A stretch of 7,029 nucleotides of DNA from Lysobacterales bacterium. GTDB taxonomy: Bacteria > Pseudomonadota > Gammaproteobacteria > Xanthomonadales > SZUA-36. Of this stretch, positions 1 to 7,029 are shown piece after piece. Location: positions 1 to 7,029 of the forward strand of contig JAPHTE010000122.1 in assembly GCA_026196445.1 (NCBI GenBank), read 5' to 3'. Both the position numbers and the translations under genes were made by a program. The first letter of the stretch is position 1; each line of letters opens with the position of its first letter. Under the pieces are notes generated by a model that saw only the letters and a program-made list of their open reading frames with translations, was not told the origin of the DNA and did not search any database.

Positions 1-397
1 CCCCGGCTTTACCGACATCCCCGACTACGCGCGGGTGATCGGAGTCGTAACCACGGTGCGTGGCGAGATCAAAAGCCACAGACAGGCCCGTCTGCCCGGC
101 TTCCAGGTTCTTGCGGTAAAACGCATTGGATTCTTCCGCGGTCGAAAAGCCCGCGTACTGGCGAACCGTCCAGGGCCGGCCGGCGTACATCGTGGCCCGT
201 GGACCACGCACGTAAGGCGCCACGCCCGGCAGGGAATCGAGGTGCCCGATGCCATCGAGGTCCTGCGCAGTGTATAGCGGCTTGACCGCGATGCCTTCGG
301 GGGTCTGCCAAACGAGATCGTCCGGGGAACGGCCTTTGCACTCCTTCGTCGCGAGCACACGCCAGTCATCAAGTGTCTTTTTCGGAAACTCCGTCAT
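1..397 (-). CDS. scpA: Methylmalonyl-CoA mutase, N-terminal part (gene cut by left window edge)
   Basis: This is the start of the adenosylcobalamin-dependent mutase that interconverts (R)-methylmalonyl-CoA and succinyl-CoA, a cytoplasmic step in propionate, odd-chain fatty acid and branched amino acid breakdown. Only 132 codons are visible, against about 700 for full ScpA/MutB proteins. The visible part is the N-terminal extension and the entry to the TIM barrel. Family motifs read directly include RGPRATMY (residues 64-71), RPWTVRQYAGFSTAEESN (74-91), FYRKNL (93-98), GLSVAFDLATHRGYDSD (104-120) and GDVGKAG (126-132). Tyr71 sits where methylmalonyl-CoA mutases have their substrate-contacting tyrosine (Tyr89 in Propionibacterium); isobutyryl-CoA mutases have Phe there, so I favour the methylmalonyl enzyme. 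The ATG at 397-395 is preceded by G-rich sequence (GGGGG at 403-407 and GGGA at 412-415, as read on the minus strand). The partner arginine and the B12-binding domain lie outside the window. The acyltransferase gene is 173 bases upstream on the same strand. Confidence 0.93.
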   Translation of the reverse strand, partial: MTEFPKKTLDDWRVLATKECKGRSPDDLVWQTPEGIAVKPLYTAQDLDGIGHLDSLPGVAPYVRGPRATMYAGRPWTVRQYAGFSTAEESNAFYRKNLEAGQTGLSVAFDLATHRGYDSDHPRVVGDVGKAG

Positions 398-493
398 CGC
401 TACCCCCGGCTCCCTATACGAACCAAACTCGTGGCAGGTGGTATCCCCGAAGCTGTTGAAACGGCTATCGACCCACCCGTTAAAGTTCCGGCT

Positions 494-502
494 ATGTTAG
501 CA
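494..502 (-). promoter_or_regulatory. Possible extended -10 promoter for the mutase gene
   Basis: On the minus strand TGC precedes TAACAT (hexamer at 499-494), giving an extended -10 element. No good -35 hexamer lies 16-18 bases upstream. An A8 tract (the T-run at 521-528 on the plus strand) lies just upstream. It would start transcription about 90 bases before the mutase ATG. The call rests on motif similarity only. Confidence 0.25.
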
Positions 503-570
503 GAATGCAGCCCCGCAACGTTTTTTTTGCAGTCCCGGGCCGTAATCGGCGCAAACAGGACCGAAGATAT

Positions 571-1563
571 CTAATCAGCGTTTCCCCGTACGAATTCGAC
601 CGTATCCAGCAAGGTCTGGCTGTTGATGGCAGCACGGTAAGTGGCCTCATGAGCGCAGGAACGCAGGGCCTTTTTGATCATGCCCTCGAGGTTTGGCCGC
701 TTATCTGCCGGCTCTGCCGCCGGTCCGATGCCGCCACCGAACTCGAAGACCAGGCTGGCGCCATCGGCAAATGCCGTCTGCAGGTTTTCATACCACATGA
801 CCGGGTGAAACAACTGGAAAAACAGGCGTGCGCGGATGGCTTCCGGATCGGGTGAGTGGAAAGCACCCGTAAAATTAGACAGTACCTTGATATCCGACAG
901 CTCGAAGCTGGCCATCTCCAATACGTTGCGGTATTCCTGCGCCGCCTTGACCATGTAATAGGTGTGGAACGCACCCTCGGTTTTCAGACGCACCGGGCGC
1001 TTACGCGGGAACTGTTCCTGGACCTGCTGCTCCATCAGTTCGAGGTCTTCCGGTTTGCCGCCAACCACCGTTTGCTGCGGCAGGTTGCAACCGGCGATGG
1101 CGCAATGATGTTGCTCGGCGATGGGCCGGACGGTTTCCAGGTCCATCGGGAAAGCGGTCATCTCACCCTCCCCGTAGGTACCCATCAACTCTCCACGTTT
1201 CTGCACCAGCCTCAGGGCGTCCGCAAAGCTCAGGGCACCCGCGGCCACGAGGGCGGAATACTCACCGAGGCTGTGCCCGGCAGCAAGTGACGCCTGCAAG
1301 CGGTCGCCGGTCAGGTCCCTGAACACCTCGAACATGGCGATGGAATGCGTCAACAGTGCCGGTTGCGTGAAGCGGGTCAGGTTGAGCTGGTCCTGCGGAT
1401 CCTTAAAAGACAATTCCGCAATATCGTAGCCCAACACCTCGCTGGCTTGCCGGTAGGTCTTGCGGGCGGTCTCGTATTCATCGTAGATGTCACTGCCCAT
1501 GCCCGGGTACTGGGAGCCCTGGCCCGGGAAAACAAACATGATTTTCTGGTCGTTGATGTCCAT
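571..1563 (-). CDS. Discrete FabD-family acyltransferase (ACP S-malonyltransferase-like)
   Basis: This 330-residue single-domain protein belongs to the malonyl-CoA:ACP transacylase family, which moves a malonyl-type group from CoA to the phosphopantetheine arm of an acyl carrier protein in the cytoplasm. It shows FPGQGSQ (12-18), the nucleophile elbow GHSLGEYSALVAAG with Ser98 (96-109), Arg123 in the KRGELM stretch, the catalytic His200 in GAFHT (197-201), and Gln250 in the QLFHPVMW stretch. These match Ser92, Arg117, His201 and Gln250 of E. coli FabD, so the enzyme should be active. The GAFH motif resembles the HAFH of malonyl-selective polyketide-synthase AT domains and trans-acting ATs more than the PSH of housekeeping FabD. 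The usual GPG near the C-terminus is GGG (276-278), followed by an unusual Pro/Ala/Lys-rich stretch. No plsX, fabH, fabG or acpP is nearby, so this may not be the housekeeping FabD. The ATG at 1563-1561 has AGG five bases upstream. The carrier partner is unknown. Confidence 0.85.
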   Translation of the reverse strand: MDINDQKIMFVFPGQGSQYPGMGSDIYDEYETARKTYRQASEVLGYDIAELSFKDPQDQLNLTRFTQPALLTHSIAMFEVFRDLTGDRLQASLAAGHSLGEYSALVAAGALSFADALRLVQKRGELMGTYGEGEMTAFPMDLETVRPIAEQHHCAIAGCNLPQQTVVGGKPEDLELMEQQVQEQFPRKRPVRLKTEGAFHTYYMVKAAQEYRNVLEMASFELSDIKVLSNFTGAFHSPDPEAIRARLFFQLFHPVMWYENLQTAFADGASLVFEFGGGIGPAAEPADKRPNLEGMIKKALRSCAHEATYRAAINSQTLLDTVEFVRGNAD

Positions 1564-1607
1564 TTTTTCCTGGAGTTTTTGCGGTTTGCTGGTGAAATGT
1601 TCGGGCT

Positions 1608-1635
1608 AGAATATCATCGCCGTTTTTGAAAGCAA
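1608..1635 (-). promoter_or_regulatory. Possible sigma-70 promoter for the acyltransferase gene
   Basis: On the minus strand TTGCTT (1635-1630) and TATTCT (1613-1608) are separated by 16 bases. They match consensus at 3 of 6 and 4 of 6 positions. The predicted start, near 1601, would leave a leader of about 38 bases before the acyltransferase ATG. This suggests the gene need not depend on read-through from the transporter. Confidence 0.35.
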
Positions 1636-1729
1636 GCCGGCTATTCGCCGATGCGGTATCCGAACTGCTCGCTATCGACCCTGAGTTATTCCGCGACGAG
1701 TCGTCTGGAAGCAAAAATCCATTTCAACT

Positions 1730-1810
1730 TTACCATTGCGCGATGTCATCCAGGCCAGCGTGGTGAAAGTAATAGTCGCTGACCATCTGGTCCCGGGCCT
1801 TTATCCCCCC
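1730..1810 (-). other. Open C-terminal tail in the -1 frame of the POT gene, after a six-base G run
   Basis: The transporter frame ends GGG-GGA-TAA at a run of six Gs (C6 at 1805-1810 on the plus strand). Slipping back one base there, or adding one G, opens 24 further codons (1804-1733) to a TAA at 1732-1730. The peptide begins IKARDQMVSDYYFHH and ends AGLDDIAQW. The zero-frame codons around the run form G-GGG-GGA, which fits the X-XXY-YYZ pattern of -1 slippery sites. A homopolymer sequencing or assembly error, or a natural indel, would look the same. An open stretch of 24 codons is also not rare by chance. I cannot tell these apart from the sequence alone. Confidence 0.3.
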
Positions 1811-3345
1811 GGCCCTTTCACCACTGCCCAGCGGTTATAGATTACCAGCGACACCGCCGTGATGCCCGCCAATGCTGCAAACAAAAGCCACATGACACCC
1901 GGCCGGTCGACGCCGCTGGGTCCGAAATGCTGGTAGGCCTGGCCGGACAAAAGACCGCCAAACAGGTGGCCCAGCGCCACGCACCAGTAAAAATAACCCA
2001 TGTACATACCGACCTTCTCAGGCGGTGCGATGCGCCCGGCATATTCCTTGGAACGCGGGCTGGCCATCATCTCTCCCACGGAGAAAACCAGGATCGCTGA
2101 CACCACGATCCAGCCACTCATGCCGACCAGGTACAGGCCGAAACTGGCGATGGTGACAGAGACGCCGGCGATGATACTGGTCAGCGGCGACGTCCTGCGC
2201 ATCAGGAAGGAGATCAGCACCTGGAAACAGATGATGCCAAATGCGTTCAGGTTGATCAGGTGCTCGGGCTTGACCTGCCCGTGCTCCAGCACCGCGCGTG
2301 ACCAATTGCTGGTATCGAAACCCAGGCTGCCGGCGATACCGGTAAACCAGCCGGCCAGTGGTGTGAACGAAGCGATGATATCGGAAGTATCGACGTAATC
2401 GCGGATGTACTCCGGCAAGGTCATGAAGATCTGGTTGAAGGATATCCAGAAACCCGCCATCAGCACCAGGAACAGCAGGTAGCGCCCTTCCCCGATGGCC
2501 ATCGGCTGTGCATACCAGCGCTGAGGAGTCGCGGGTGTTTTCAGCATTCGGAAAATGACGTCCAGCACCAGGTTCAGGACCAGCCAGCCGGCTGCGACCA
2601 TGCCCACCAGTGAGAAACTCCACCACTTGGAGCCCATCACCAGCACCACCAGCATGCCGGAGACCAGCAGGAAAAATCTCAGGTTGCCGACCACTTCGAC
2701 CATGCCGGCGAACACCTCGCGCAGGGAGCGGTGGCTTTCGGCTTCCGTATCCCTCGGCGGTTCACGGTAAATAAGCAGACAGACAATGGTCATCACCGTT
2801 ATCCAGCCTGCTGACATGTAGAACACCAGGTTCCAGTCCCAGCCACGCACGATGCCGGCCACGATCGGGCCGATAAAACCGCCGACGTTGACCATCATGT
2901 AGAAAATCCCGAAACCGACAGATCCGTTTTCCTCGTTGGTCGACTTGGCGACCGTGGAGATCACCACCGGCTTGAACATGCCGTGGCCGACTGCCACCAG
3001 GAAATACACGCCGAGGAACGGCCAGAAGCCGGTCGGTAGCGCCAGCAGCAGGTAGGCCGGCACCATGACCACGGCCGAGGCCAGGAACATGTTCTTGTAT
3101 CCGTAACGGTCGGCCAGCGCACCGAACACCGCCGGAAACAGGTACAGGAAGAAGGTGGCGATACCCTGGATCACACCACGGTCGGTGGAAGAAAAGCCCA
3201 GGCCGCCGTCCTCGACCGAGCCGGTCAGGTACAGGGTGGAAACGGCGTAGAAACCGTACCAGCCCATCCGCTCGAAGATCTCCATCGTGTTGGCAGCCCA
3301 GAAGGACTGGGGAAACTGGCTCAAAACACCACTTTTGACGGTCAT
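1801..3345 (-). CDS. POT/PTR2-family proton-coupled oligopeptide transporter, atypical
   Basis: This 514-residue inner-membrane MFS protein should import small peptides or related solutes with protons. Family marks are the ExxER motif Glu22-Glu25-Arg26 in helix 1, the MFS loop GALADRYGYK (75-84), Lys125 in GHGMFKP (120-126), FYMMVNVGGFIGP (148-160) and Glu424 in the VGEMMASP stretch. These correspond to Glu22, Glu25, Arg26, Lys126, Asn156 and Glu400 of Streptococcus thermophilus PepT. Two extra hydrophobic segments (about 223-264) sit between the six-helix halves, as in 14-helix bacterial POTs. Two substrate-site positions differ: the arginine after YYGM is Tyr33, and the glutamate four residues after the helix-7 tryptophan (W299) is Asn303. 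Substrate or coupling may therefore differ. The ATG at 3345-3343 has AGGGG eight bases upstream. It is divergent from typA. The end lies on a G run with an open -1 frame tail, so the true C-terminus may be longer. Confidence 0.88.
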   Translation of the reverse strand: MTVKSGVLSQFPQSFWAANTMEIFERMGWYGFYAVSTLYLTGSVEDGGLGFSSTDRGVIQGIATFFLYLFPAVFGALADRYGYKNMFLASAVVMVPAYLLLALPTGFWPFLGVYFLVAVGHGMFKPVVISTVAKSTNEENGSVGFGIFYMMVNVGGFIGPIVAGIVRGWDWNLVFYMSAGWITVMTIVCLLIYREPPRDTEAESHRSLREVFAGMVEVVGNLRFFLLVSGMLVVLVMGSKWWSFSLVGMVAAGWLVLNLVLDVIFRMLKTPATPQRWYAQPMAIGEGRYLLFLVLMAGFWISFNQIFMTLPEYIRDYVDTSDIIASFTPLAGWFTGIAGSLGFDTSNWSRAVLEHGQVKPEHLINLNAFGIICFQVLISFLMRRTSPLTSIIAGVSVTIASFGLYLVGMSGWIVVSAILVFSVGEMMASPRSKEYAGRIAPPEKVGMYMGYFYWCVALGHLFGGLLSGQAYQHFGPSGVDRPGVMWLLFAALAGITAVSLVIYNRWAVVKGPGG

Positions 3346-3389
3346 GACTCGTGCCCCTGGAGTTGTTATTAAAGGGTCGGTGAAACGGG

Positions 3390-3395
3390 ATTATA
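3390..3395 (-). promoter_or_regulatory. Possible -10 box of the transporter promoter
   Basis: A perfect TATAAT lies on the minus strand at 3395-3390, 44 bases before the transporter ATG. That would place the start near 3383 with a leader of roughly 38 bases. At 16-18 bases upstream there is no TTGACA-like -35, only GC-rich sequence such as CGGCCA, so an activator may be needed or this is not the promoter. It overlaps the region of the putative typA promoter on the other strand. Confidence 0.35.
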
Positions 3396-3409
3396 AACTA
3401 ACTTGCGGT

Positions 3410-3439
3410 TTGTGGCCGGGCAGCTTTGCGACATATATA
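3410..3439 (+). promoter_or_regulatory. Possible sigma-70 promoter for typA
   Basis: TTGTGG (3410-3415) and TATATA (3434-3439) are 18 bases apart, within an AT-rich ATATATAT stretch in otherwise GC-rich DNA. The predicted start near 3446 gives a leader of about 77 bases, which contains the alternative hairpins. The -35 region overlaps the upstream part of the divergent transporter promoter, so the two could compete. Confidence 0.35.
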
Positions 3440-3466
3440 TCCTGCTGTTTTTTGGTAAAAAACATT

Positions 3467-3510
3467 GCTTTACGAGGGCAAAGCGTGTACCTTGCGCGCC
3501 CTCGGTACAC
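3467..3510 (+). promoter_or_regulatory. typA leader with mutually exclusive hairpins
   Basis: Two perfect 7-base inverted repeats interleave here. Helix A pairs CGAGGGC (3473-3479) with GCCCTCG (3498-3504); GCG 3483-3485 with CGC 3495-3497 extends it across an AAA bulge. Helix B pairs GTGTACC (3485-3491) with GGTACAC (3504-3510) and ends just before the weak GGA at 3513-3515 and the GTG start at 3523. A weaker 5-base helix pairs GCTTT (3467-3471) with AAAGC (3480-3484). The arms overlap, so the helices exclude one another. No U-run follows, so this is not an intrinsic terminator. Control of typA translation is an inference; helix B arms could instead be a DNA operator. Confidence 0.4.
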
Positions 3511-3522
3511 TTGGAAAACCCC

Positions 3523-5364
3523 GTGATCAATAAGCTCAGAAATATTGCCATCATCGCCCATGTCGACCACGGCAAAACCACGCTGGTCGACCAGTTACTG
3601 CAGCAGTCGTGCACCATGGGCGAGCATTCGGCCACGCTGGATCGGGCAATGGACTCCAATGAACTGGAAAAAGAGCGCGGTATCACGATCCTGTCAAAAA
3701 ATACCGCGATCAACTGGAACGATGGTAAAGAAAACTATCGCATCAATATCGTGGACACCCCGGGTCACGCAGACTTCGGTGGCGAGGTCGAGCGCATCCT
3801 GAGCATGGTGGATTCCGTGCTGCTGCTGGTGGATGCCGTTGACGGCCCGATGCCACAGACGCGTTTTGTGACCCAAAAGGCCTTCGAGATGGGTTTCCGG
3901 CCCATCGTGGTTATCAACAAGGTGGACCGGGACGGTGCACGCCCTCACTGGGTACTGGACCAGACCTTTGAGTTGTTTGACAACCTGGGTGCCAGTGACG
4001 AGCAACTGGACTTTCCGGTTGTTTATGCCTCGGCCCTGCAGGGTTACGCTGGTCTTGAAGACGATGTGCGCTCCGGTGATATGACACCGCTATTTGAGAC
4101 CATCGTAAACGAAGTCCATCCGCCCAAAGTAGACCTGGACGGAGCGTTCCAGATGCGTATCAGCACGCTGGACTACAACACTTATGTCGGTGTCATCGGA
4201 ATCGGCCGGGTACAGCGCGGAAGTGTCAAACCCAATCAACAAATAACCGTCGTCGACCGTTACGGTGAGCAACACAATGCCCGCATCTTGCAGGTATTGG
4301 GCTTTCGCGGTCTTGAACGCATAGAAACTGCCAGTGCCAACGCAGGGGATATCATCGCCGTGACCGGGGTGGAAAACCTGCGTATTTCGGATACGCTGTG
4401 TGACCGGAATACCGTAGAAGCCCTGCCGCCGCTGACCGTGGACGAACCCACCATCAGCATGACTTTTCGTGTCAACAATTCACCGTTCGCAGGCCGGGAA
4501 GGCAAGTATTTAACCAGCAGACAGTTGCGTGAACGGCTGTTGCGCGAAGCCAGTCATAACGTGGCTTTACGCATAGAGGAAACTACCGATGCAGAAAGGT
4601 TCCGTGTATCCGGGCGTGGTGAATTACACCTTTCCATCCTGATTGAAACCATGCGGCGCGAAGGTTACGAGATGGCCATTTCGAGGCCGGAAGTTATCCT
4701 GCATACCAACAACGGCCAGACCGAAGAACCCTACGAAACGCTGGTGGTCGATCTCGAAGCCGATTACCAGGGCGCCGTGATGGAAAAACTCGGTGAACGC
4801 CGCGGCGTATTGCAGGATATGCAGCCTGATGGCAAGGGCCGCATCCGCATGGATTACCTGATCCCGGCCCGTGGTTTAATCGGTTTCCAGTCGGAGTTCC
4901 GTACGCTGACCGCCGGCACCGGCCTGTTGTTCCACACCTTCGAGAAATACGGGCCGTACAACCCGACCCCCATTGCGACCCGCAATAACGGCGTACTGAT
5001 TTCCAACAGCACCGGCAAAGCGGTCGCCTACGCCCTGTTCAACCTGCAGGACCGCGGCCGCATGATCATCGAGGGTGGTGTCGATGTCTACGAAGGACAG
5101 ATCGTCGGCATCCACAACCGCGGCAACGACCTGACGGTCAACCCTTTGAAGGCCAAGCAATTGACCAACATCCGCACCGTCATCAAGGACGACAACGTGC
5201 TGCTGGCCGCGCCGATGATCATGACCCTGGAACAATCTCTGGAATTCATCCAGGACGATGAACTGGTGGAAGTGACACCCGAGTCTATCCGCATACGCAA
5301 GCTGCACCTGAAAGAACACGAACGCAAAACGGCCGGCCGAACCGCCAAGAAACAATTGGGCTGA
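3523..5364 (+). CDS. typA: Ribosome-associated translational GTPase BipA/TypA
   Basis: BipA is a cytoplasmic EF-G-like GTPase that binds the ribosome and supports 50S assembly and growth under cold or other stress. The protein is 613 residues (607 in E. coli) and aligns end to end with it from memory. GTPase motifs are G1 AHVDHGKTT (12-20), G2 RGITI (52-56), G3 DTPGHADFGGE (78-88) with catalytic His82, G4 NKVDR (132-136) and G5 YASAL (168-172). Downstream come the beta-barrel domain, two EF-G-like domains (VSGRGELHLSILIE; RGLIGFQSEF) and the BipA-specific C-terminal domain ending ESIRIRKLHLKEHERK. I chose the GTG at 3523-3525 because the next residues (INKLRNIAIIAHVDHG) match the usual N-terminus MIEKLRNIAIIAHVDHG. 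The frame stays open upstream to a TTG at 3403, but that 40-residue extension is unlike the family and overlaps the promoter and leader. Shine-Dalgarno is weak (GGA, 7 bases before GTG). Confidence 0.97.
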   Translation: MINKLRNIAIIAHVDHGKTTLVDQLLQQSCTMGEHSATLDRAMDSNELEKERGITILSKNTAINWNDGKENYRINIVDTPGHADFGGEVERILSMVDSVLLLVDAVDGPMPQTRFVTQKAFEMGFRPIVVINKVDRDGARPHWVLDQTFELFDNLGASDEQLDFPVVYASALQGYAGLEDDVRSGDMTPLFETIVNEVHPPKVDLDGAFQMRISTLDYNTYVGVIGIGRVQRGSVKPNQQITVVDRYGEQHNARILQVLGFRGLERIETASANAGDIIAVTGVENLRISDTLCDRNTVEALPPLTVDEPTISMTFRVNNSPFAGREGKYLTSRQLRERLLREASHNVALRIEETTDAERFRVSGRGELHLSILIETMRREGYEMAISRPEVILHTNNGQTEEPYETLVVDLEADYQGAVMEKLGERRGVLQDMQPDGKGRIRMDYLIPARGLIGFQSEFRTLTAGTGLLFHTFEKYGPYNPTPIATRNNGVLISNSTGKAVAYALFNLQDRGRMIIEGGVDVYEGQIVGIHNRGNDLTVNPLKAKQLTNIRTVIKDDNVLLAAPMIMTLEQSLEFIQDDELVEVTPESIRIRKLHLKEHERKTAGRTAKKQLG

Positions 5365-5377
5365 AAGCCACGGTTAT

Positions 5378-5418
5378 ACCGGTAATACGCCGGCCCGGAC
5401 GTAGCGGCGCACGACCGG

Positions 5419-5419
<1 letters not shown>
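5378..5419. terminator. Nested inverted repeat between convergent genes, possible transcript end
   Basis: ACCGGT at 5378-5383 and again at 5414-5419 can pair as an outer 6-base stem. Inside, CGCCG (5388-5392) pairs with CGGCG (5405-5409) around a 12-base loop, with four unpaired bases on each side between the stems. It nearly fills the 54-base gap between the typA stop and the kinase stop, and would fold in transcripts from either side. There is no T-run on either strand, so a classical Rho-independent terminator is not supported; it could protect 3' ends or be chance in GC-rich DNA. Confidence 0.25.

Positions 5420-7029
<1,610 letters not shown>

Noticed and set aside
25..372. Arginine-rich minus-strand frames over 25-372 and 69-341
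   Set aside because: They are out-of-frame shadows of methylmalonyl-CoA mutase, whose true frame reads from 397 off the left edge with clear family motifs.
521..561. T8 tract and weak stem (GTCC 532-535 with GGAC 558-561, GCCG 539-542 with CGGC 547-550) as a terminator of the acyltransferase gene
   Set aside because: On the minus strand the stem is followed by A8, not U8. On the plus strand the T-run comes before the stem, so neither direction has stem-then-U order.
856..1290. Long plus-strand frame opposite the acyltransferase, and a similar one at 505-855
   Set aside because: They are antisense to a well-supported coding frame, have no recognisable domain, and are expected in GC-rich DNA.
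532..1799. The 10-mer GTCCCGGGCC present at 532-541 and at 1790-1799, each just past a stop codon
   Set aside because: It is short and built round the CCCGGG palindrome, so it is easily a coincidence in GC-rich DNA. No longer flanking similarity was seen.
3403..3522. A 40-residue N-terminal extension of BipA from a TTG at 3403
   Set aside because: Family members begin directly at the sequence matching the GTG at 3523. The extension is Cys/Phe-rich, unlike BipA, and covers the predicted promoter and leader hairpins.
5365..5418. A classical Rho-independent terminator for typA
   Set aside because: Stems are present but no U-run of four or more follows on either strand.

Overview
The window looks like a chromosomal segment of a GC-rich proteobacterium, most likely a gammaproteobacterium. 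The main evidence is the BipA/TypA protein, which follows the enterobacterial sequence closely through all of its domains. The rest is a methylmalonyl-CoA mutase of the ScpA/MutB type, a BarA-like hybrid sensor kinase and a POT-family transporter. I see no rRNA, tRNA, CRISPR array, insertion sequence or phage gene. The genus cannot be fixed from this window.

Layout. Bases 1-397 (minus) hold the first 132 codons of methylmalonyl-CoA mutase, which runs off the left edge. Bases 571-1563 (minus) encode a discrete FabD-family acyltransferase with a polyketide-synthase-like active-site motif. Bases 1801-3345 (minus) encode a 14-helix-type POT transporter; its reading frame ends at a run of six Gs, and an open tail in the -1 frame continues to 1730. 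A 177-base divergent intergenic region (3346-3522) separates it from typA/bipA (3523-5364, plus), which starts at GTG and has a leader rich in alternative helices. A 54-base convergent gap containing a nested inverted repeat leads to a hybrid histidine kinase (5419-7029, minus), whose N-terminus lies beyond the right edge.

How the genes relate. The transporter, acyltransferase and mutase share a strand and order, but the gaps (237 and 173 bases) carry promoter-like sequences, so separate transcription is plausible. The acyltransferase and mutase both handle malonyl-type CoA thioesters, which could be a functional link or chance. typA and the kinase are individually common genes with no evident link to each other.

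I found no clearly new multi-gene system. The points most worth a second look are the atypical substrate-site residues of the POT transporter, the stand-alone acyltransferase, the frameshift-like end of the transporter gene, and the competing hairpins in the typA leader.
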